From contig CANFUB010000005.1 of assembly GCA_947450015.1 (NCBI GenBank), positions 1-26,336 on the forward strand: a DNA stretch of 26,336 nucleotides. Direction: 5' to 3'. The notes under the pieces are model-generated. The model was given only the letters and a program-made list of their open reading frames with translations. It was not told where the DNA came from and made no database searches. The position numbers and the translations under genes were made by a program. Origin of the DNA: Bacteroidota bacterium. GTDB lineage: Bacteria > Bacteroidota > Bacteroidia > NS11-12g > UBA955. Positions 20,901-25,866 of the stretch are shown here, piece after piece. Each line of letters begins with the position of its first letter. Within the stretch, counting starts at the first letter, position 1.

Positions 20901-23119
20901 TCATAGATAAAAACATGGCAGCAACTTTCCAAAACCAATATGTTGGCGATACCTTATTAAAATTCAACAGTAATTTTGGAAAGAGTACCATAGAAAATTT
21001 CTGCACCTATTATAGTAGTCCAACTTTACAACATAAAATAGACAGTATTATTTGGGTAAATAAAAAGGATAGTATTATTGGAAAAATAAGCACAGGTTGC
21101 GTTTCTACCTTGACTTCTGTTTCGGCCATATTGGCCAAAGACGGCACCTCTAATTTTTTATTAAATGCCCTAGCAACAAGAGATATGGCAAGGTTTAATA
21201 ACATTTATACTCAATTAGGCGGTCCACCTGTGCCACCTACTACAGTGGCTCAAAAAATAACTTATATAAGAGGATTTCCAGATATTTCAGTGAGGGGTGC
21301 AATACTATCGCCTGCCTGTTTTAACACCGCTGCCGAAATGGAAATAGTAATTAGCGGTTTAAATAGCACCCTACTCTTTAACGCCTATGTAAATAGTTAT
21401 GATTTTTGCACTTTAATGGGGCAAATTAAGGATTGTGTATACGATACTACGTGGTATAATTTTATGCAGGGCAATATGCCCGATAGTATTATTTCATCGG
21501 TTGTTAGACAATCGAGTGATGCATTTTATTTAAATAGTTTGTTGCTTTCTAAAGATAATAAATCCATTAATAAAATTGCAGCATTGGGGCAGGACATGAT
21601 TGCCGATGCATTGAGAGAACAATCTGGTTTGGATATTTCACAATACTTGATGTATATTTACAAAAAATTTGGCAAAACCATGTTTAATAATATCATGGAA
21701 GATATGACCGATCCGATATTGATCAACCGCTCGTTAACGCTCGATGAGTTGCATATTTATGGCTCATCAAGGCATGGAATACATAAACCTTCTCGACAAT
21801 TACTGGTAAAAAATTATGAATTAAAAGCAATTAGTGGCGATGGGCAACTAGCCTTAAGCGGAGCTGCTCACGATAGTACAAAATATAATATCGATTACCA
21901 TTATTTTAAACGCACATTATCCTATAAACAATACGAATTAAGCAACCATTTAGGCAATGTATTGGCTACTATTTTAGATAGAAAAACAGCAGTAACAGAT
22001 AATACAGGCGGAGATAGTTTATTGTATTATTCTGCTGATGTTTCGACTGCTGGGCTTTACTATGCCTTTGGTAGTGCAATAACCGATATGCAATATGTAA
22101 ATGATACCAATGGGAGTTATAGGTATGGATTTAATGGAGAGGAGAAAGAAAATAGTATTGATGGAGAAGGGATGGTTTATGATTTAGGTGCAAGATTTTA
22201 TGATGGAAGATTAGGTAGGATGTTTAGTACTGATCCACTTGAATCAAATTATCCATGGCAAAGCACCTATGCTTATTGTGATAATAGTCCAATTGCAACT
22301 ATAGATATTAAAGGGATGGGCGGTGGTGTTGAAGATAAGGAGATAACGCAGCCTAATGGCACGAAAGTTTGGATTGGAGCTAATATTGAGCAAACTGACG
22401 ACAAACTAGTTTTAATAAATAATCCCAATAGGCCAGATAAAACAAATGAGAATGATTGGGATTATGCGGTATGGGATCCTGAAAAAGAATTATATGTTAA
22501 TAAAAAATTTGAATGTCAAGATGTTGGAACTGTATCCTCAGTTCCACAATATCAGTATGGAGAACTATATGAAACAGATCTAGGTCAAAAAACAATTTGG
22601 CCTATAGGGTCGCATCCAACAGAAGGTTTTAAATATATTGGAACAGGTTACTATTCACTTAAAGATAAAATAAGTGTTATTGATTTAAAAAATGCACATC
22701 CAGATTTATATCATCTTTGGTTACCTAAAACCAAAAATGCACTAGTTCTAGATCAGGCCTTTAAAGATGGTGGTAGAGATGCTGGAATATTTTTCGTTGG
22801 GTCAATTGGTTCCGCTTATGCGATTTCCTACAGTGCAATTTATGCAAGTTTAACGTATTCAACAGTTATTAGAATAGGGGCTAGTAGGGCAAGTGTAAAG
22901 TTATATAGTCAAGCTACCTATAGAGCTTTTGAAAGGCAACTAGCAAAAGATGGAATGAAATCAATTTTAAAAACACAGTCAACCATTGAGCGAAAGTTGA
23001 TGGAACATATTCAAAAATTGGCAGAAATTAAAAAAGTTGGTGGTTATTCAAGTTCAGTTGAAAGAGAAATTCAAACTTTTCAATCCCAATTAGAAGCATT
23101 AAAAGATTTATTAAGGTAA
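11906..23119 (+). CDS. Giant secreted Rhs protein with variable C-terminal tail (polymorphic toxin)
   Basis: I take the ATG at 11906, one base after the upstream stop, because it gives a clean signal peptide (MKTKLN, hydrophobic core, ASKA before Gln). An in-frame ATG at 11885 would add seven polar residues. From 11906 the protein has about 3737 residues. It has an FN3-like domain (about 195-285), a YD-like segment with YFDGSLKRRQGV (about 312-395), then about 1900 residues with recurring CxC/CxxC modules (near 608, 724, 1162, 1795 and 2071). YD repeats run from about 2350 (YYYDQAGNLTKTV, FWYDRLGRLML, FKYDANGNITKL, FEYDAAGQRVLKI). The Rhs core ends with SNHLGNVLATILD, RYGFNGEEKEN, LGARFYDGRLGRMF and YAYCDNSP. 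The core is split by about 330 extra residues (2948-3278). The tail, about 3469-3737, is the presumed effector: a hydrophobic Ala/Ser/Ile-rich stretch (about 3626-3657) and a charged helical end. Its activity is not recognised. Rhs shells enclose and release such tails in other bacteria. Confidence 0.9.
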   Translation: MKTKLNLGLVFLFVFLLSNASKAQFRPEIFSQKKSGETVKQRLTGGFPKNIDTVTDDKFSSMSSSGAWRTSFKHKSVFNRITLSIKDTTKAVQKFDYLFYFTVDTFDMLNRRGSFNMVMRLSYNPTSHKAYTDKSVFQFAKCHRYIIKLTSIVDSSLSTPAVVTISTMKTNFILESEIIVERYYLGAYSTPVSGLNHTYIGKDKLRISWSPPSTSAPNKYELEWAYIDTSGIKYDSLKYDFIHNSSRVAVTKTYYVLNTVYDAGAIIYRVRRVKPDSVYFKFDKYSSWYPSNSPKGYLKNYSSGNRLYIQSHENMGKNWDYQVAFAEEGLKKEVINYFDGSLKRRQGVTLLNTNNFALVDESIYDKHGREAIKIIPAPSDSNTIRYYPNFNQNVAGKHYSASDFDTSNTMADKCNGNYTAKPLGNQSGAGRYYSTNNPDKTNENAAIPDAQGYAMVQTQLMPDPTGRVYSQGGVGKTHQLGSGHETKYTYGTANQEELDQLFGSEMGIASHYKKNAVIDPNGQISISYIDQHGRVVATALSGGVPGSTDTLSNFLKTKYTAIDINYNNVLQSNALKTRYDFNVLQSGTHKIYYKLETPDFKFGCVGLNSCYTCRYDIQVSLFDGCGGKLMDFKRTIGRLNDTSCNPFSFNLKDSVSSILGATGSGDSIAFYLNQGTYHLEKTLTVNTDSLDSKINQILLNDSTCFKTFNSVLEDELDDIDYSDCGCETCTVDSMTYCESRKQLMLNDVIRDGQYFTYNEPDYSVTNPTSILRTVSGFPYYHTINAANFLDENGVKDTVWFEDGTFKMPNDLTVEEFVTRYNPSWSNSLLVLHPEYCYYQFCMDSLSKSTTYDEAMMEIDDYDTALYYGYLDPLNYRADYTSNPDPYFVKTDGTLKLIGSEFKKKLEDISDYAIGSNKDPLSLKTVNSTNLWQFAMAIGFCENVSDSFERQSCFKYYYSDSVKNNWMNDVKGRDNYWAKFKSLYYQYKQKFIEGRMTAAVSGTNCVKNIGYNSCSDANYVNKISHFIRYENNNPLANTQVAIDAKKNALLDSLKNLNTCNLDIANWDNALKRCVNYVNYRDTILYHLVKVCEAGSLNPKAPNIMGSMDVPEVMSKGLDFTSFEQVLSHFLGTNYKTTLCNIDLINSPRSATTDYNNEKMKEATPCICDKVKEEIKNFKGCNSRKDSTALSKEGLLVNDFMNALVKYDLINLNNHSRTLDSCPDMVNVANQLFVPVLGGAPNSLVIKEKVQSLYLNEKTFTVYVGSEATACRFAIRMLNNANTFSNINLSKKAVIKPISQGVFEYKFTYNTGATATAYVYTTCFNNLGKCSPYLSASDLSDFTSYFNTANNANLTSIEIEQLVAQCGNASFPNVITDKLNTYYLRYGSCPDYYRNYKEPKDIHLINTLNQMMRGPHFWKSTDPGYLPGDSVKRYLTTKEPQFHCNQSDFLTMAKDYHLYKALQGNLHDNYWWDSPRFTVTTSNIFGVNYYDTIWLNNYNKDPYFVGGFWIGTRCADIKDSTCFTSFGDPYKQLGKGSKPTISQIDSLNYMRWDYKLGSFVITAFKRSSPNDSVILTINSQCKVQCNPLFAQTEIAVSYKNVYIKPGAAGISKLSNVKATVGFRSEYVYPFMDMINGLAKAGLLVASPTVTTDIRQFKKSYKFPNYFDQLYPIANGYNYSKEYLANNDTILLCKLGTGAQYCKFGFRKTGVASGWSFANISVFKNLKADPQAINDALLNDQIDMANYHFTIQAGKINSPGDTTWYNLRGWSSCWKFSEVSVISGEGKALFNLPDEFAGNCNCLTCPESKKWSDSLYTEYPDLYPSHVNYSTIVTNYINRKLNTTLSFSEIQSVWDACDIGSKIYIKKTIADYRLAVKNTDCVGHADSTLRNVMNKTGLSFDIESIKTSDSTIYFLNFAGMTNDDILILYDTLSKYFNAPYCSKFKHHKNYRNNTDISVYNTTASIINVSAFNSWFNGVKSTLFGGGSITNTSSSGLGYRDAIDKPWPSGVSKWIADLNIQALDYKQKKQFVDTLMKYIKSDPNISVKINFYMPELIESNDMQLCLPPASGSGNVCYTCDTFKNRILDYQYEVAAKRKNPSAAMATDSIAKYLTTVLNRKLSVISGATNCVSCGNEALYICTEPTAKLDSIISLLNKVAQSKKLNSKNYALGSAYISILNAIKPTGAIINHPTYTLNGVKAGGWEITLKYNTMLSDLIVVSNLDVDTFHKFGKGIDLFKSPQIYPVNGASSRFTLLAVDSLYKYTRYGFYISGLEAATCCQMPNNMLCPQPYTREFEIEDEPCHQEEINNAYTRAVLLYSKYQDSIKHAVSLAYQTHCLSKSKENFIFTMFQQRYHVTLYYYDQAGNLTKTVPPQGVNELKFTVQKRDSILKYRNKITVVDSFVNTYHQLGTNYKYNSLNQLVWQKTPDGGQSRFWYDRLGRLMLSQNANQAARSNYSQKVYSYTKYDPLGRITEVGEVTNTGVDSVQLIQDLAYYNSWLNSSTARTQITKTYYDYGLFAKATAQFESGQQNLRGRVSSVLYFDYYASDSNKYTRATHYCYDIHGNVNHLVHDFPDMATIGEQFKHLTYVYDLISGKVINVSYQAGKADRWYHRYNYDADNRLNLAETSTDSVIWDKDAEYKYYKHGPLARTILGEHAVQGVDYAYTLHGWLKGVNSNTLEATRDIGKDGTGVLRKYTARDAYGFTLGYFTDNTGTGYFDGDYSSIGTTGFEASTAGSPLANSGANLYNGNITHMVTAVGVLMAGNGNSPVATAYRYDQLNRISLVRSYNGINISANSWNSGSLQSKWRERFKYDANGNITKLIRHTASGVMDSLTYNYKSGTNQLLSVDDIVGSSSFTADVDDQNTNNYKYDAIGNLIHDEAEEIDSIFWNVYGKIKAIKRKAGSTRPGLQFEYDAAGQRVLKIVKPTELQNSWIYTWYVRDAQGNVMATYTKKSIIKNGDSSLYRKINKSLVLNMNSDSLAALIKQYFSESQFQTTLAQSIIDKNMAATFQNQYVGDTLLKFNSNFGKSTIENFCTYYSSPTLQHKIDSIIWVNKKDSIIGKISTGCVSTLTSVSAILAKDGTSNFLLNALATRDMARFNNIYTQLGGPPVPPTTVAQKITYIRGFPDISVRGAILSPACFNTAAEMEIVISGLNSTLLFNAYVNSYDFCTLMGQIKDCVYDTTWYNFMQGNMPDSIISSVVRQSSDAFYLNSLLLSKDNKSINKIAALGQDMIADALREQSGLDISQYLMYIYKKFGKTMFNNIMEDMTDPILINRSLTLDELHIYGSSRHGIHKPSRQLLVKNYELKAISGDGQLALSGAAHDSTKYNIDYHYFKRTLSYKQYELSNHLGNVLATILDRKTAVTDNTGGDSLLYYSADVSTAGLYYAFGSAITDMQYVNDTNGSYRYGFNGEEKENSIDGEGMVYDLGARFYDGRLGRMFSTDPLESNYPWQSTYAYCDNSPIATIDIKGMGGGVEDKEITQPNGTKVWIGANIEQTDDKLVLINNPNRPDKTNENDWDYAVWDPEKELYVNKKFECQDVGTVSSVPQYQYGELYETDLGQKTIWPIGSHPTEGFKYIGTGYYSLKDKISVIDLKNAHPDLYHLWLPKTKNALVLDQAFKDGGRDAGIFFVGSIGSAYAISYSAIYASLTYSTVIRIGASRASVKLYSQATYRAFERQLAKDGMKSILKTQSTIERKLMEHIQKLAEIKKVGGYSSSVEREIQTFQSQLEALKDLLR
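20747..21736 (+). other. About 330-residue helical insertion splitting the Rhs core
   Basis: Upstream the protein reads WYVRDAQGNVMATY and downstream LHIYGSSRHGIHK. In Bacteroidota Rhs proteins these two motifs usually stand a few tens of residues apart. Here about 330 residues lie between them, in frame and with the same codon use as the surroundings. The insert is rich in predicted helices and in Ser/Asn/Asp-Ser pairs (DSLAALIKQYF, GKSTIENFCTYY, ALGQDMIADALREQ, YKKFGKTMFNNIMED) and has four cysteines, in NFCTYY, STGCVS, SPACFN and DFCTLMG, plus one in KDCVYD. No known domain was recognised. Boundaries are approximate. Confidence 0.55.
22067..22315 (+). repeat. Rhs core-end repeat, copy A (inside the full-length Rhs gene)
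   Basis: This 249-bp segment encodes FGSAITDMQYVNDTN through the end of the Rhs core (DIKG). The same segment recurs in direct orientation at 23574-23822 with equal length and no indel, and its first part in inverted orientation at 147-1. Over the first 62 bases A and B differ at 4 positions, A and C at 3. Similarity falls off towards the end of the core. The segment sits exactly at the border between conserved shell and variable tail, where homologous recombination would swap tails. Confidence 0.9.
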
Positions 23120-23127
23120 ATTTGTGT

Positions 23128-23409
23128 ATGAATTATATTGAAAAAATAAGCACAATTTCTATAAATTTAGAAAAATGCGAAAGAGTAACAAAACATTCAA
23201 ATTCTGAAGAAAATCAGGCAGCTACATTGGCCAATTCTTTTATTGATATTGAAGAATCAATGGGAAAAATTAAAGACCAAATTTCTCAATTGTATTTAAA
23301 GGAATTGAACAAGGATGACGTTGATGACATTATTTTAGAAATTGGAGAAGAACTTAGACATATTCTATATCACATAAATGACACTAAGGTATATGATTAT
23401 TTAAAATAG
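23128..23409 (+). CDS. Putative immunity protein for the main Rhs tail
   Basis: The ATG at 23128 follows the Rhs stop by 8 bases; a TTG at 23122 in the same frame is less likely. The 93-residue product has no signal peptide and no membrane segment, is acidic, and appears almost wholly helical (NYIEKISTISINLEKCERV, TLANSFIDIEESMGKIKDQI, DVDDIILEIGEELRHILYHI). Small, acidic, cytoplasmic proteins encoded directly after an Rhs or CdiA tail are typically the cognate immunity proteins. Position is the main support; no family was recognised. If it is the immunity protein, the tail most likely acts in the cytoplasm. Confidence 0.6.
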   Translation: MNYIEKISTISINLEKCERVTKHSNSEENQAATLANSFIDIEESMGKIKDQISQLYLKELNKDDVDDIILEIGEELRHILYHINDTKVYDYLK

Positions 23410-23463
23410 ATAACTGTCAAAATGCAATAAATTGTTAAAACAGATTTCAGCTTCTCTACTCGT

Positions 23464-23471
23464 TATATTTG
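23464..23471 (+). promoter_or_regulatory. Possible -7 promoter element of the orphan tail cassette
   Basis: TATATTTG fits the Bacteroidota consensus TAnnTTTG and stands 69 bases before the ATG at 23541, in the 131-bp gap after the immunity gene. A good -33 partner is missing: TTTC at 23445-23448 is too close, with 15 bases between. Such a short motif can arise by chance in AT-rich DNA, so this is weak evidence that the orphan cassette is transcribed on its own. Confidence 0.25.
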
Positions 23472-23540
23472 TTTTACTTGCCAAATGATGTTTTTATTAT
23501 AATTGGATTTAGTTGATTTTTTCTATTTTCGATAATCGTT

Positions 23541-24650
23541 ATGCGACAAACACAAGATTATACTTACCGTCCCTTTGGTAGTGCAATAACCGACATGCAG
23601 TATGTGAATGATACCAATAGGAGTTATAGGTATGGGTTTAATGGAGAGGAGAAGGAGAATAACATTGATGGAGAAGGGGTGTCTTATGACTTAGGTGAGA
23701 GGTTCTATGATTCTAGGTTAGGCAGAATGTTCAGGGGTGACCCATTGGAATTAAGCTATCCTTGGCAAAGTACTTATGTTTATTGCAGTAATAGCCCAAT
23801 TAGGGTTATCGATTACAAAGGATTAGGCGATAATGATCCAGTTCCTGGTTATGCAAAACCAGCTTCTGCAAAAGCGACATCTGTTGCTGTGTTTTCTATA
23901 GCCGATGCTAAGGAGGGCGGCACATTTAATAGTGCCTTTAAGGCTGCTATGTTAAACGAAAATATGGATGTTATTATTACTGACGATATTATTAGTTTAA
24001 ATAAAATTTTAAATGATGGAGGAAAAATATATGACAATATTTATTTTGTTGATCATGGAACATATGATATATCTGGTCAAAAAATCGGGGACTATATTTA
24101 CAATTCAAAAGATATTGAAAATAATTACCAGATTTTTTTTATGGATATTGGTAATAATATCAAAAAAGATGGGAATATTGTATTCTTAGGTTGCTTTACA
24201 GGTGCAATTCAATATGGGGGAGACGAGTATCTGCAAAAAGTAGCTAATATTACAGGCAGAAAGGTTTATGGAAATCAAGGAGAGTCATGGATTGGATCTA
24301 ATACGTTTAATAATAGTGCTATAGGAGGAGTTTGGGATGAACATAATGATATATATCAGGAAGTAGCAACTAAAAATGCCTTCAAATGGAGAAAAGCTAT
24401 ACCCAATGAAAAACAGACAATTGAAATCGGAAATTTAATGATTAGTCCAGAAGGTGTTTTATCACTAAGACCAGCTTCTAGTGAAACAGTAAAACCTGGG
24501 TCTGTTGTCGTAAAACAACCTGTTAATTCAAAACCCAAGCCGAACAAAATAACCAAGCCAAGTTATGACTCCAAGCCAAATAATACTTCCAAACCAACTT
24601 ATAGCCCAGTATACATGCTCTTTAATTCTATGTTTAACTTCTGGTTTTAA
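23541..24650 (+). CDS. Orphan Rhs tail with caspase-like (clan CD) effector domain
   Basis: The 369-residue product lacks a signal peptide and all of the Rhs shell. Residues about 12-95 repeat the end of the Rhs core (FGSAITDMQYVNDTN, RYGFNGEEKEN, DLGERFYDSRLGRMF, YVYCSNSPI, DYKG). The downstream sequence is then unrelated to the tail of the full-length gene. Residues about 113-285 look like a caspase-fold peptidase: a first strand TSVAVFSIAD, the strand NIYFVDHG ending in H172-G173, and the strand NIVFLGC ending in C218, followed by a helix GDEYLQKVANITGRKVYG. The His-Gly / Gly-Cys pair placed after hydrophobic strands is the signature of clan CD peptidases and is close to the DUF4347/CHAT style. 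A Lys/Pro/Ser-rich tail (about 318-356) ends in a short aromatic stretch. As it stands it has no export signal, so it is best read as a stored alternative effector that could be joined to the full-length gene by recombination. Protease activity is inferred. Confidence 0.75.
   Translation: MRQTQDYTYRPFGSAITDMQYVNDTNRSYRYGFNGEEKENNIDGEGVSYDLGERFYDSRLGRMFRGDPLELSYPWQSTYVYCSNSPIRVIDYKGLGDNDPVPGYAKPASAKATSVAVFSIADAKEGGTFNSAFKAAMLNENMDVIITDDIISLNKILNDGGKIYDNIYFVDHGTYDISGQKIGDYIYNSKDIENNYQIFFMDIGNNIKKDGNIVFLGCFTGAIQYGGDEYLQKVANITGRKVYGNQGESWIGSNTFNNSAIGGVWDEHNDIYQEVATKNAFKWRKAIPNEKQTIEIGNLMISPEGVLSLRPASSETVKPGSVVVKQPVNSKPKPNKITKPSYDSKPNNTSKPTYSPVYMLFNSMFNFWF
23574..23822 (+). repeat. Rhs core-end repeat, copy B (orphan tail cassette)
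   Basis: This is a direct repeat of 22067-22315, equal in length and alignable without gaps. It encodes the same core end. Similarity to copy A begins abruptly at the FGSAI codons, as if the cassette border had been set by a recombination event. The 10 or so bases just upstream (CTTACC...) resemble those before copy C at 147 better than those before copy A. Confidence 0.85.
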
Positions 24651-24670
24651 CTCAAGTCAACAAATTTAAT

Positions 24671-25384
24671 ATGAAAAAAAAATGTGATTTATCAATAGTA
24701 ATTTTAGTTTCTTGTTTTATTTTATTACTATTTAATTGCAGTACAAAAAAAATAAATTCCAATATTATGAAATATAATAATTTTAATACATTAGATATGC
24801 TTCCATTTTATGATGAAAACAATAAGTGTGATAGTATTGAACTAGAATGTATATATAGTTTAAAGCAATTGACTAAAATAATTTTTAAAAGATCAAATAA
24901 TGAAGTAATATTTGAAGATTCTATTTATAATATTAATGGTACGGAGTTTTTTGTTCATAAAAAGGAGAACAAATATATATGTACTTATAAATATGAAAAT
25001 ACATTGAGATTTTTGATTTTTGATATAAAAAACAATTTATTATACCTTGAAAAGATAAAACAATTAAAGCCAGATTCAACCTTGGGTAGAATGTTATTTG
25101 ACTCCGATTACACTAAAATTGGATACAAATCAATTAACTCATTTTTAACATCAGATATATTTTCAGCGTTAAAAATAAAAGAGGCAAACAAAAGAGGTTA
25201 TTATAGATATGCCAAGTTAGAATATAAAAATTGTTTTTTTAAGTATTCTTTCTTTCAAGAATTTGGCGGGGGCAATCCAGTAACATCTGCACCAACTCTA
25301 ATTAAGATTCCTGAAATTAAATCGTTGTCGAATTGTTTGTATTTAGATATTGACAAAAATGATTTATTTAATAAAGAGTTTTGA
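24671..25384 (+). CDS. Putative lipoprotein partner of the caspase-like tail
   Basis: The gene starts 20 bases after the orphan tail stop. The 237-residue product begins with MKKK, a hydrophobic stretch and a lipobox-like LFNC with C23 followed by STKK. It is probably a lipoprotein, though Phe-Asn before the cysteine is atypical. The mature part is rich in Lys, Asn, Ile and Tyr, with strands such as NEVIFEDSIYNI and NTLRFLIFDIKNNLLYLEK, and a Gly-rich FGGGNPVTSAPT near the end. No family was recognised. Its position directly after an Rhs tail makes it a candidate immunity protein. A lipoprotein inhibitor would imply that the effector acts in the periplasm or at the envelope. The base composition is more A/T-rich than the giant genes, as often seen for exchanged toxin-immunity cassettes. 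Confidence 0.55.
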   Translation: MKKKCDLSIVILVSCFILLLFNCSTKKINSNIMKYNNFNTLDMLPFYDENNKCDSIELECIYSLKQLTKIIFKRSNNEVIFEDSIYNINGTEFFVHKKENKYICTYKYENTLRFLIFDIKNNLLYLEKIKQLKPDSTLGRMLFDSDYTKIGYKSINSFLTSDIFSALKIKEANKRGYYRYAKLEYKNCFFKYSFFQEFGGGNPVTSAPTLIKIPEIKSLSNCLYLDIDKNDLFNKEF

Positions 25385-25531
25385 ACCGTAACAATATTAA
25401 TTGTGCAATTCTTAAATATTATTAAAATAATTATTATTAAAATTTGAATAAAGAAACAAATTTCATTTACATATTTACATTAATGAGATTATTTATAGAT
25501 AAGCAAATTGAAATTTATAAATAAAGTATTT
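25385..25531. other. AT-rich spacer between the orphan cassette and the IS
   Basis: This 147-bp, very AT-rich stretch holds no coding region. A weak hairpin is possible around 25399-25409 (AATTG and CAATT separated by TG), which might help end transcription of the lipoprotein gene, but it has no clear T run. Confidence 0.4.
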
Positions 25532-25599
25532 TGTAACCCTCCCCAAAAATAGTACAGTTTAAAAAGTTACAAAAAGTAATTAATTTTAAACCGACTAAT

Positions 25600-25866
25600 A
25601 TGAGAAAATCAAAATTTACAGAAGTGCAAATTTTAAAAGCACTAAAAGAGTATGAAACAGGCAGGTCAGCAGAAGACATAAGCCGTGACTTGGGAATTCA
25701 AAAAGTTACATTCTACAGATGGAAGCAAGAATATTCAGGAATGAATTCTACCCAAATGTCAGAATTAAAAGCGTTAAGAGAAGAAAACCAAAAGTTAAAG
25801 ACCATGTATGCCGACATTGCCTTAGACAATAAGGTTCTTAAGGATGTGTTGTCAAAAAAGTTCTGA
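25600..25866 (+). CDS. IS3-family transposase OrfA (helix-turn-helix part)
   Basis: The 88-residue protein has the layout of IS407-type OrfA: MRKSKFTEVQILKALKEYE, a helix-turn-helix with DISRDLGIQKVTFYRWKQEY (about 25-46), a leucine-zipper-like helix (LKALREENQKLKTMYADIAL) and the typical ending LKDVLSKKF. It binds the IS ends and supplies the N-terminus of the frameshifted transposase. The last sense codons contain the heptamer A AAA AAG at 25854-25860 directly before the stop, the usual -1 slippage site of the family. Confidence 0.92.
   Translation: MRKSKFTEVQILKALKEYETGRSAEDISRDLGIQKVTFYRWKQEYSGMNSTQMSELKALREENQKLKTMYADIALDNKVLKDVLSKKF

Noticed and set aside
11974..21204. Short frames on both strands inside the giant Rhs gene, including one of 113 residues at 13116-13457
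   Set aside because: The sequence composition (runs of Gln, Met, His, Trp) is that of an out-of-frame reading of the Rhs gene; no start context or domain supports them.
23849..24556. Minus-strand frames opposite the orphan tail (23849-24037 and 24356-24556)
   Set aside because: They lie opposite the peptidase-like domain and its tail, whose plus-strand reading has a coherent fold pattern.
1699..24650. Type IX secretion C-terminal sorting domains on the secreted proteins
   Set aside because: None of the C-termini shows the usual beta-rich sorting domain; the giant Rhs protein ends in a charged helix.
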